A stretch of DNA of 64,000 nt from contig JBAIZL010000001.1 of NCBI GenBank assembly GCA_036971475.1, positions 155,624,544 through 155,688,543 on the forward strand. The letters are read 5' to 3'. The stretch comes from Prosapia bicincta. Its lineage: Eukaryota; Arthropoda; Insecta; Hemiptera; Cercopidae. The notes below the pieces were generated by a model. The model was not told the DNA's origin, did not search any database, and saw nothing but the letters and a program-made list of their open reading frames with translations. Positions within the stretch are counted from its first letter, which is position 1. Each line of letters starts with the position of its first letter. Below are positions 10,918-21,040 of this stretch, piece after piece. Both the position numbers and the translations under genes were made by a program.

Positions 10918-13900
10918 TATTAATATTTTTCAGCACTGTGGTCCAATTTTAACCAAAGAAATAGAAACCCACTAACTGTAACAATATTTTTGAGCACTGT
11001 GGTCCAATTTTAACCAAAGAAATAGAAACCCACTAACTGTAACAATATTTTTGAGCACTGTGGTCCATTTTAACCAAAGAAATAGAAACCCACTAACTGT
11101 AACAATATTTTTCAGCACTGTGGTCCAATTTTAACCAAAGAAATAGAAACCCACTAACTGTAACAATATTTTTGAGCACTGTGGTCCAATTTTAACCAAA
11201 GAAATAGAAACCCACTAACTGTAACAATATTTTTGAGCACTGTGGTCCAATTTTAACCAAAGAAATAGAAACCCACTAACTGTAACAATATTTTTGAGCA
11301 CTGTGGTTCAATTTTAACCAAAGAAATAGAAACCCACTAACTGTAACAATATTTTTCAGCACTGTGGTCCAATTTTAACCAAAGAAATAGAAACCCACTA
11401 ACTGTAACAATATTTTTGAGCACTGTGGTCCAATTTTAACCAAAGAAATAGAAACCCACTAACTGTAACAATATTTTTGAGCACTGTGGTCCAATTTTAA
11501 CCAAAGAAATAGAAACCCACTAACTGTAACAATATTTTTGAGCACTGTGGTTCAATTTTAACCAAAGAAATAGAAACCCACTAACTGTAACAATATTTTT
11601 GAGCACTGTGGTCCAATTTTAACCAAAGAAATAGAAACCCACTAACTGTAACAATATTTTTGAGCACTGTGGTTCAATTTTAACCAAAGAAATAGAAACC
11701 CACTAACTGTAACAATATTTTTCAGCACTGTGGTCCAATTTTAACCAAAGAAATAGAAACCCACTAACTGTAACAATATTTTTGAGCACTGTGGTCCAAT
11801 TTTAACCAAAGAAATAGAAACCCACTAACTGTAACAATATTTTTGAGCACTGTGGTCCAATTTTAACCAAAGAAATAGAAACCCACTAACTGTAACAATA
11901 TTTTTGAGCACTGTGGTTCAATTTTAACCAAAGAAATAGAAACCCACTAACTGTAACAATATTTTTCAGCACTGTGGTCCAATTTTAACCAAAGAAATAG
12001 AAACCCACTAACTGTAACAATATTTTTGAGCACTGTGGTCCAATTTTAACCAAAGAAATAGAAACCCACTAACTGTAACAATATTTTTGAGCACTGTGGT
12101 TCAATTTTAACCAAAGAAATAGAAACCCACTAACTGTAACAATATTTTTCAGCACTGTGGTCCAATTTTAACCAAAGAAATAGAAACCCACTAACTGTAA
12201 CAATATTTTTGAGCACTGTGGTCCAATTTTAACCAAAGAAATAGAAACCCACTAACTGTAACAATATTTTTGAGCACTGTGGTCCAATTTTAACCAAAGA
12301 AATAGAAACCCACTAACTGTAACAATATTTTTGAGCACTGTGGTCCAATTTTAACCAAAGAAATAGAAACCCACTAACTGTAACAATATTTTTGAGCACT
12401 GTGGTCCAATTTTAACCAAAGAAATAGAAACCCACTAACTGTAACAATATTTTTGAGCACTGTGGTCCAATTTTAACCAAAGAAATAGAAACCCACTAAC
12501 TGTAACAATATTTTTGAGCACTGTGGTCCAATTTTAACCAAAGAAATAGAAACCCACTAACTGTAACAATATTTTTGAGCACTGTGGTTCAATTTTAACC
12601 AAAGAAATAGAAACCCACTAACTGTAACAATATTTTTCAGCACTGTGGTCCAATTTTAACCAAAGAAATAGAAACCCACTAACTGTAACAATATTTTTGA
12701 GCACTGTGGTCCAATTTTAACCAAAGAAATAGAAACCCACTAACTGTAACAATATTTTTGAGCACTGTGGTCCAATTTTAACCAAAGAAATAGAAACCCA
12801 CTAACTGTAACAATATTTTTGAGCACTGTGGTCAAATTTTAACCAAAGAAATAGAAACCCACTAACTGTAACAATATTTTTGAGCACTGTGGTTCAATTT
12901 TAACCAAAGAAATAGAAACCCACTAACTGTAACAATATTTTTGAGCACTGTGGTCCAATTTTAACCAAAGAAATAGAAACCCACTAACTGTAACAATATT
13001 TTTGAGCACTGTAGTCCAATTTTAACCAAAGAAATAGAAACCCACTAACTGTAACAATATTTTTGAGCACTGTGGTCCAATTTTAACCAAAGAAATAGAA
13101 ACCCACTAACTGTAACAATATTTTTGAGCACTGTGGTCCAATTTTAACCAAAGAAATAGAAACCCACTAACTGTAACAATATTTTTGAGCACTTTGGTCC
13201 AATTTTAACCAAAGAAATAGAAACCCACTAACTGTAACAATATTTTTGAGCACTTTGGTCCAATTTTAACCAAAGAAATAGAAACCCACTAATTGTAACA
13301 ATATTTTTCAGCACTGTGGTCCAATTTTAACCAAAGAAATAGAAACGCACTAACTGTAACAATATTTTTCAGCACTGTGGTCCAATTTTAACCAAAGAAA
13401 TAAAAAACCCACTAACTGTAACAATATTTTTGAGCACTGTGGTCCAATTTTAACCAAAGTAATAGAAACCCACTAACTGTAACAATATTTTTGAGCACTG
13501 TGGTCCAATTTTAACCAAAGTAATAGAAACCCACTAACTGTAACAATATTTTTGAGCACTGTGGTCCAATTTTAACCAAAGAAATAGAAACGCACTAACT
13601 GTAACAATATTTTTCAGCACTGTGGTCCAATTTTAACCAAAGAAATAAAAAACCCACTAACTGTAACAATATTTTTGAGCACTGTGGTCCAATTTTAACC
13701 AAAGTAATAGAAACCCACTAACTGTAACAATATTTTTGAGCACTGTGGTCCAATTTTAACCAAAGAAATAGAAACGCACTAACTGTAACAATATTTTTGA
13801 GCACTGTGGTCCAATTTTAACCAAAGTAATAGAAACCCACTAACTGTAACAATATTTTTCAGCACTGTGGTCCAATTTTAACCAAAGTAATAGAAACCCA

Positions 13901-15143
13901 CTAACTGTAACAATATTTTTGAGCACTGTGGTCCAATTTTAACCAAAGAAATAGAAACGCACTAACTGTAACAATATTTTTCAGCACTGTGGTCCAATTT
14001 TAACCAAAGAAATAGAAACCCACTAACTGTAACAATATTTTTCAGCACTGTGGTCCAATTTTAACCAAAGAAATAGAAACCCACTAACTGTAACAATATT
14101 TTTGAGCACTGTGGTCCAATTTTAACCAAAGAAATAGAAACCCACTTACTGTAACAATATTTTTGAGCACTGTGGTCCAATTTTAACCAAAGAAATAGAA
14201 ACCCACTAACTGTAACAATATTTTTGAGCACTGTGGTCCAATTTTAACCAAAGAAATAGAAACCCACTAACTGTAACAATATTTTTCAGCACTGTGGTCC
14301 AATTTTAACCAAAGAAATAGAAACCCACTAACTGTAACAATATTTTTCAGCACTGTGGTCCAATTTTAACCAAAGAAATAGAAACCCACTAACTGTAACA
14401 ATATTTTTCAGCACTGTGGTCCAATTTTAACCAAAGAAATAGAAACCCACTAACTGTAACAATATTTTTGAGCACTGTGGTTCAATTTTAACCAAAGAAA
14501 TAGAAACCCACTAACTGTAACAATATTTTTGAGCACTGTGGTCCAATTTTAACCAAAGAAATAGAAACCCACTAACTGTAACAATATTTTTGAGCACTGT
14601 CGTCCAATTTTAACCAAAGAAATAGAAACCCACTAACTGTAACAATATTTTTCAGCACTGTGGTCCAATTTTAACCAAAGAAATAGAAACCCACTAACTG
14701 TAACAATATTTTTCAGCACTGTGGTCCAATTTTAACCAAAGAAATAGAAACCCACTAACTGTAACAATATTTTTCAGCACTGTGGTCCAATTTTAACCAA
14801 AGAAATAGAAACCCACTAACTGTAACAATATTTTTCAGCACTGTGGTCCAATTTTAACCAAAGAAATAGAAACCCACTAACTGTAACAATATTTTTCAGC
14901 ACTGTGGTCCAATTTTAACCAAAAAAATAGAAACCCACTAACTGTAACAATATTTTTGAGCACTGTGGTCCAATTTTAACCAAAGAAATAGAAACCCACT
15001 AACTGTAACAATATTTTTGAGCACTGTGGTCCAATTTTAACCAAAGAAATAGAAACCCACTAACTGTAACAATATTTTTCAGCACTGTGGTCCAATTTTA
15101 ACCAAAGAAATAGAAACCCACTAACTGTAACAATATTTTTATT
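10918..15143. repeat. Satellite array, 61-bp unit, about 69 copies, with higher-order periodicity
   Basis: Units contain GCACTGTGGTCCAATTTT, ACCAAAGAAATAGAAACCC and ACTAACTGTAACAATATTTT in that order. Diagnostic variants are CAG or GAG before CACTG, GGTCC or GGTTC, AAAGAAAT or AAAGTAAT, and ACCCAC or ACGCAC. In the left third the order CAG, GAG, GAG, GAG+GGTTC recurs, giving a four-unit period near 244 bp. AAAGTAAT and ACGCAC types are confined to about 13340-13960. The unit near 11053 lacks 1 bp. The right end continues directly into a hammerhead-type tail (15120-15285). Confidence 0.97.
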
Positions 15144-15285
15144 CTACTAAAATTACTTTATGTAGGCTACATTTCGGTTACTTGGTGATAATCCTCTTCT
15201 GCTTTGTAATCAAAATATACATAAAGTAGTTTTAATAAAATAAAAGATTTTTATAGTGTGGTTAGTGGGTAATTATTTTTTTTAG
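15120..15285 (-). mobile_element. PLE-like inverted tail with decayed hammerhead motif at the array end
   Basis: The last satellite unit flows into an imperfect inverted repeat: ACTTTATGTA (about 15155) against TACATAAAGT (about 15218), with outer arms ACCCACTAAC (satellite) against GTTAGTGGGT (about 15262). On the minus strand a decayed core CAGAAGA, a weak helix II, GAAA and a long stem III (ATGTAG/CTACAT) are readable. The outer arm matches the GTGGTTA-TGGGTTT tail of the PLE-like element at 28515-28860. This connects the 61-bp satellite to that family. Confidence 0.6.
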
Positions 15286-15810
15286 TTCCTATGACAAGTT
15301 GCGAATTCATGCGTTGAATTTGTTGTCCCTTTAAGAAATGCCTAACAATGACAAAAAATACAATATACTTCCTATTGTTGAGTTTGTTTTAGTTTTGTAG
15401 GATTTCTAGTTTCTGTTGATTGTTTGATTCACAATAGTCTAATGTTATTCAACCACATTTCAGTTAGAACAAAACTATGATTGGTCTACTGTTGAAAAAG
15501 GCTCTTCACATTTTTATCTTTAGCAACTCTATTTTGTTTTTTTAATCCCATACTTTATAAATGATTTACTTAAAGACCCTCTAGTTTAAAGAAAAAGAAG
15601 CTATTCTATTGGCGCAATATATTTTTTAATTTTAACAAGCAATGTGCCGATATGACCCTGTGTATACAGTTTCTTCGCCAAACAATCTTTATAGGGTTAT
15701 CAAAATTTTAAACTGTTTTTTACTAACAAAATTTTAAAAGATGTAAAAACATTCTATGCTTGGAAACGTAACTTTTTAAGCTATTTTCACGGAGCTAATT
15801 AACATGCTGC
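15286..15810. other. AT-rich DNA, no gene seen
   Basis: No tandem or inverted structure noticed between the array tail and the hypothetical frame at 15811. Confidence 0.5.
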
Positions 15811-16245
15811 ATGTTTTTTCAACAGTACACTACTTGTAAATCCGCGTTTTCTAAATCCACCTTGAAAATTTGTAGTTTTTTTTGTATTTTACACGATCAG
15901 CCAGTAATGATTTTGAATATGGGTAGGCTTAAAGTAGGTGAATCAAATTCTCTGGTAAATTATATAAGGGGATTGTGGTATCATCAAGTCGTGTATAGTG
16001 CGCAACACCGCAACCGTGCACTTGGCTCTAAGAAATCGTACCAGGTTTCTCAGGTACTACAACTTCATAAAACTGTTCCATATTTAGAATATTATATAAA
16101 TAAACAGCTTCTGCATCTGATATGTTTACACATATTTCAATATTATTTGATATTTCATACCGAAGTTAATAATTTATCATCGCAAGTCATGCAAGTCAGT
16201 GTTTTGACACTTCTTATCATGTTTGTAGGAAAGTATTTATACTGA
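15811..16245 (+). CDS. Hypothetical 144-codon frame, no recognised family
   Basis: This is the longest non-repetitive ATG-initiated frame in the window. It encodes 144 residues with no recognisable domain. The N-terminal third is Cys/Ser/Lys rich. A hydrophobic run near the C-terminus (roughly residues 128-142, rich in Val, Leu, Ile and Phe) could be one membrane segment but is not compelling. There is no clear TATA element, no strong upstream splice acceptor and no polyadenylation context that singles it out. In DNA this AT-rich a frame of this length is uncommon but can arise by chance. It could also be a decayed transposon fragment or an exon. I have no evidence for function. Confidence 0.15.
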   Translation: MFFQQYTTCKSAFSKSTLKICSFFCILHDQPVMILNMGRLKVGESNSLVNYIRGLWYHQVVYSAQHRNRALGSKKSYQVSQVLQLHKTVPYLEYYINKQLLHLICLHIFQYYLIFHTEVNNLSSQVMQVSVLTLLIMFVGKYLY

Positions 16246-16530
16246 CACTCTACCACCCGTCTCGCGTACTGCGATCTCTCAAGGACAGGTGCACGGTTAC
16301 GCGTTCTCACTATAGATAAAGTTTGACCCTCTTTCTATATAGACATAAAGAGATGTCTAGGCGTTAAATTCTTAAGGAAAAGGATAGAAAGAAGGAAATG
16401 ATCCCCTAATACAAGAAGAGGGAAATTATGCCATCGCGATGGTAGGATAGCTCTTCTAATCTATACCAGCTATATCTGTTTAAAGAGAGCTGGTGATCAA
16501 TAGTTATTTATTTAAGCCATTACATATATA

Positions 16531-17398
16531 CAGTAAACTCACGATTATCCGTGGAATAAGGTGGCCCGGCAACGCCGAATAACGAATTCCCCGGATAATC
16601 CGCTATGAACAAAGAATACGCAAAACGATCGATAATCGATTATTATACCATAAGTTACACAAATAATGACCCCGGTTAATGCAATTCACAAATATTCTTC
16701 AGAGGACAAAATAAATACAGAAAATAATTTAAAATGTCGATGTATTTGACGGATTATAACATGTACATTTATATGTCTAACTATTTACAATACGTACATA
16801 AGTATATGTCAAAAGTAAGTATGTATGTAATTTCCTTTACACAAAATACTTTCACTTTTTAACAACAAAAAAATCTGTCACTTTCGTCTTTTTTTGTGAG
16901 CATTGATTTAGCTTTAATGTGCGATCTAAATTTCTTGAGAACCATTTTGTCGCACAGTGTCTACTTGTGTCACAAAGCCATAAAGATCGATAATGTATAT
17001 GACAGACATGGATAATGCATATGTCACGTCCTAGACTATTTATAGCCGAGATTAGCTGACACTTGTTTACAATCTTATGATACACATTAGGTTTTCGGGC
17101 GTCCAAGCATTTTGTCATTGTCTCTTATATACAGTAGTCTGCTCGGCCCTTTTATTTCGCTGGCCCACGTCGGGATGCTTTCCTTTCAATGTAAAAATTA
17201 GTACGTACATATTTACAAACGTATTCCCTTCATCTTAACTTCTATTAAGCCTTATATGTATTTACGTCGTAATTCACCGTTTGGAAATTTAAACACATAA
17301 TCTGATTGGAATAAAGATTGGATATATGTAAAACAACGGCAGACCCCGGATAATCCGCAAACCGGTTAATCCGCCCACGGATAATCGGGAGTTTACTG
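16531..17398 (-). mobile_element. Tigger/pogo-like DNA transposon, internally deleted (868 bp)
   Basis: Terminal inverted repeats start CAGTAAACTC and continue with CGATTATCCGTGG (left 16531-16554, right complement ending 17398). They are flanked by TA on both sides, the target duplication of the Tc1/mariner-pogo group. The CAGT start followed by an ATTATCCG motif is typical of Tigger termini; CCCCGGATAATCCG also recurs subterminally on both sides. The element is too short for a full transposase (normally over 400 residues), but a minus-strand frame inside may be a C-terminal relic. Confidence 0.85.
16852..17118 (-). pseudogene. Possible transposase C-terminal relic in the Tigger-like element
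   Basis: An 88-codon ATG frame lies inside the 868-bp element, on the minus strand. Its last residues are basic and end in KTKVTDFF (residues 77-84) followed by VVKK. This resembles a PCNA-interacting (PIP) box, Q-x-x-hydrophobic-x-x-aromatic-aromatic, with Lys in place of Gln. Drosophila pogo transposase is known to bind PCNA through a C-terminal PIP box, so a relic of the same end is plausible. I could not recognise the DDE catalytic region or the CENP-B-type helix-turn-helix; these would be deleted. A TATATAAG sequence lies just upstream of the ATG. The rest of the frame matches nothing I know, and the assignment rests on location and the short C-terminal motif. Confidence 0.3.
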
Positions 17399-19674
17399 TA
17401 TATATTTTTTAATGTGAGATATACTGAAATAGTTGATCACATGCACCATTTTAAATGGATTTTAGTAAAAACTAAAACTGTACATACAAAGTGCGTGTCA
17501 AACATTTTGTAAGACTCTAGAATTTAAGAATGTTATGCATTTACTCTATTACTCAAATGCTACTCAAGAGTATTCAAAAACTCTACTATGAGATCTACAA
17601 TGAGACCTTTATGAGATTCACTGCTTGCTTAATGTGAAACCAATGTATACTTTCGCAGCAAAATCCACCCGGACTGTACATTGCCGGTCGTTTGGCACAA
17701 CAAGAATTCTCCTTAAAACTTTCAAGTGACTTAGCTTTTCAAATTACAGTAAACGTTCTGTTGACTATAGTAACTTATCTTCTGATTAACCATGGAAAGT
17801 GGGGTCCATCTTGAAACACAAGTCGTTTTGTAGGTAGCGGTAGTTCGGAGTAACACTGCGACTGAATCAACAGCGGTTTAATTCGGGATTAAAAAGATAT
17901 TCTGTACTCTGGATAATAGAAGTTCTTCTGGAAGATGGTAAGATCTTTCTATGAGTGAATGTTGCTCTCTGTGTATCTGTGTTTTAAGTTTAGCATTGAA
18001 AAAAGACGACTGCCATTTTGTTCCTAAGGTTATTATGGTCTTAGTCCAGTAGCCACCAAGTAATGTTACTAGGTTTCAACAGGTAAACTACACCGGGAAA
18101 TAATATGCTGGTTGACTAGAATGGCGTACAAAACACACTTCAACTTTTATGGCAGTACAATAAAACCTATTCATATCATTACTATTATGTTTTAGAAATG
18201 ACTGATTGACTTTCACGACTTATTTTCATCCACTATCGAACTAATGGTAATAAAATTTAGTCGCTCTTCCTGGAGATAAAGTTATCAGTCGATATTATTC
18301 TAACTATTCATCTGATGGTATAAATGCAATTTATGTATTGACTGTAATTATGAGAGTTTAAAGTCAGGTGCGCATGATCTGTATTACGGAACCTACGAGG
18401 CTGAAAATAATTCCGTCTTCAAAAACACATTCCTCCCCACATACATGTTAGTGGTACATCATTTACATTGGCTAGGCTATGCGCACGCGCAGTTTCAGTT
18501 TTAAACGAAGAATTGGCATCTTAATGCTACGTTTTCATAATGATTCGTTCATATAATATAAAAATTATTACTAAAAATCATGAGATAAAATTATTGAAAC
18601 GTTAAATCGCGATAAGAATCTTTAGAAGAAAGATAAATATCTTTTTAATTATATTTTTATAGTAAATTAGCCACAGAGTGAATAGTTTATCAATATTAAC
18701 TCTACAAGCTCGCATGGCAGACATTCCCTGACCAGACGTCTATAATGTTTCCAGGATACAGGCTTAAATGAAATTATTATTAAGTGAAGAAATGTCTACT
18801 CTTTGCAATAAATACTTTGTTATTTAATCCACTCAAATTATAAAATATTTTCGTGTATAACTACTCTGTTTTAGAGGCGTTTAAAGTTTACGAAACATTT
18901 TTATGTGATGGGTTTTAATTTTATTCGTTGACAAAGGTACAGAGTACTTGAATAGTTTATCCAGTTGAAATTTACTCCAATTATTTCTTGGATTTAGAGT
19001 AAGTGTCTTTAGAGTAAGAATTTCATCATTTTGAACAATATTTTGTTACAATGTTTAGCAAATAGCCAGTGCCAAAATTTGTTCAAAACTTGAAAACAAA
19101 TAATATCCTTTCATTAAAAAAATGATTAATGCTTGAAAATGAGTATTTATTGTTTAGCAGCGCGTAATAAATATTTAAATTACATTATACGTTGATAGAA
19201 GCAGCACATACAGTACTTTGTCCATTGGCTACACTTTTTTGTTAATAAGTATTCTAATTTTAATCCCTCGAGAGCACGGAACTTGCTCGGCTGTTGTAGA
19301 AAGTCAAGGATGCTTCAAATGTATCTACACTCTTGTTCACCTATCTACATCTAAGGTTGCGCGAAACCTTTCTTCTTTTCTACCAACTCTTTGTTTTAAC
19401 AAATTCAGCGTTAATAGAGTGTTCAGGTTGTACGACCCTATCTCTTTTGAAAATCAATTTTATCGTGCTCCAATATTGAAGTTGGGGTTGTATTACTATC
19501 TCTGCTAGTTTATGTATAGATCTAAATTGAAATTAAAAACATTTTCTGTCATTCCTTTCTAATACAATCTATATCTAGCTGGCATGTTTCGGATAAACTT
19601 CATCATCTAAAACTACTATTGTACTGAGTACGGAGCTTTTGTCTTCCTATTAACACTGTACGGATAATGTAGTA
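17399..19674. other. Unique DNA, no gene recognised
   Basis: Contains an NRF-1-like site (18480-18491) and a 96-codon TTG-initiated frame at 19218-19508 with an N-terminal hydrophobic stretch but no known domain. No inverted termini or tandem arrays were noticed. Base composition is slightly less AT-rich than the satellite-flanking regions. Confidence 0.5.
18480..18491. promoter_or_regulatory. NRF-1 (erect wing)-type site
   Basis: TGCGCACGCGCA fits the NRF-1 consensus YGCGCAYGCGCR at every position. A perfect 12-mer match with four CpG-type steps is rare in DNA this AT-rich. No gene start is evident next to it. Confidence 0.35.
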
Positions 19675-20479
19675 CAGTGGACCCTCGCTATTCGCGCGGG
19701 GGGGGGGGTACGTACGTTCCCCGAACTTACCGTGTATACTGAAACCAACTGTACATAGAATGGGGAGGTTTACGTTACACATAAAAAATGTTAACATTAA
19801 TTACAGCTATACTGTAGGCCTACACTTACAATGAAGCATGGTATATTTACACACTGCATAATTACATACATATTTTTATTGTTAATTACGTTTTCCTGCA
19901 ATACGAAAATTCTATTAAATATCCGCGCGCGAGCGCGAGCGCGCGCGCGCGCACACACACACACACGCGCGCGCGCACACACACACACTCACACACACAC
20001 ACACACACACACACAAACGCACGCGCGCGCGCATTATTTATTGGTAAACGCTTTCCACTAAATTTTTAATTACCTAATTTTAGACAAATAACTTTTTAAA
20101 CACTTTTCTTCTAGTTTTTTATAAACTTATTTATATGGCCATAGTGCTTCTTACAGCTCGCGATTATATTTTATTGCACATTCTAAAGAGAGGTGACGGC
20201 TGCAGCTTACGGCTTCCCTAAACAAACAATTCCCCTGTAAGAATGCCTATCTTTTTAAGTAGTATGCCTAGTAATTAAGGCCTAAAGTATAACGGATGTT
20301 TGGAGAACAATCAGATTTCTTTGTGATAAAGAACTACAGTATTTTACAAAATAAATAAAATGAAATGATACCACGTTATCCTTCCACCTGCTCAGTAACT
20401 ATACTGTCGGTTTTGTTGCTTTTTTTAATACGATCTTATTAGCGTGAATAGCGAATCTGTGAATAGCGAGGATCTGCTG
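19675..20479. mobile_element. Second Tigger-like element (805 bp)
   Basis: The left terminus CAGTGGACCCTCGCTATTCG and the right terminus (complement of CAGCAGATCCTCGCTATTC) are inverted and flanked by TA on both sides. CAGT(G)GACCCTCG is the classical Tigger terminal motif. Both termini contain GCTATTCGCG-type repeats; the right one has two in a row. The interior holds a CA/CG microsatellite (19924-20033) and no transposase remnant I recognise, so this is a MITE-like derivative distinct from the copy at 16531. A run of G residues sits inside the left end (about 19691). Confidence 0.85.
19924..20033. repeat. (CG)n/(CA)n compound microsatellite
   Basis: Alternating purine-pyrimidine tract of CG and CA dinucleotides, over 100 bp, inside the Tigger-like element. 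Alternating CG/CA tracts are prone to Z-DNA. The frames through it (Arg-Ala, His-Thr runs) are artefacts. Confidence 0.95.
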
Positions 20480-20884
20480 TAGATGCCTATAATTACACTT
20501 CCATTGGTGTGGAGCTATTACTTCTAGAAAATGTAACTTATCCGAAATGTGGCAACTACGTACTGATTGACTCGAATGGAATGCAGAATGTTTCAATAAA
20601 AATAATTAATGAAAAACAAAAAAAAATAGAACGTTTTATAATAAAAAGTCCATATTCTGCATGCAACAGCAACCAATACACATAGACTACATTATACATA
20701 TACTAGTATATAATGAGTAACATGGTACAAATATTATAGACTAAGTATATTACAGAATATATTATGTTGAAAACATAATATACAAGTATGATATTACTAA
20801 ACTAACTTATATAACATACAAGCATAAACCTTTAATAAAACAACAATTAATAACTGACAAACACCAACTTATAAGGAGTAACTT
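20480..20884. other. AT-rich DNA with one small perfect hairpin
   Basis: At 20758-20782 an 11-bp perfect stem (TATATTATGTT and its complement) closes a GAA triloop. No U tract follows and no gene is adjacent, so I do not call a terminator. Otherwise nothing was seen. Confidence 0.6.
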
Positions 20885-21040
20885 GTACACGTTTCAATGA
20901 AAAAATCCATCATCATCAGTTAACAAAACTACTCAAATTCTAAATTATAGTAGTTATAAAGGTATAATTTGTGCAGGGATCTGATGATAAATTTGTGATT
21001 AAAACGAGTATGAAAAAATAAATGATTGATTGTGACATCC
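20885..21040. mobile_element. Decayed palindromic element with hammerhead-like arms
   Basis: The left arm on the minus strand reads CTGATGA, extra U, GATG...CATT, GAAA, ACGTGT, in the order seen in the PLE-like elements (around 20890-20920). The right arm on the plus strand (about 20971-21011) reads CTGATGA then a degenerate helix and AAAACGAGTATG. The arms are in opposite orientation as in the element at 27082-27322, to which the motifs are closest (GAAACG, TATGA, AATAAATGAT). Stem I no longer pairs, so this is an old copy. Confidence 0.5.

Noticed and set aside
19797..20061. Arg-Ala/His-Thr repeat frames
   Set aside because: Read-through of the CG/CA microsatellite.
20758..20782. Transcription terminator hairpin
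   Set aside because: Perfect stem, but no U tract, no adjacent gene, and the DNA is eukaryotic.
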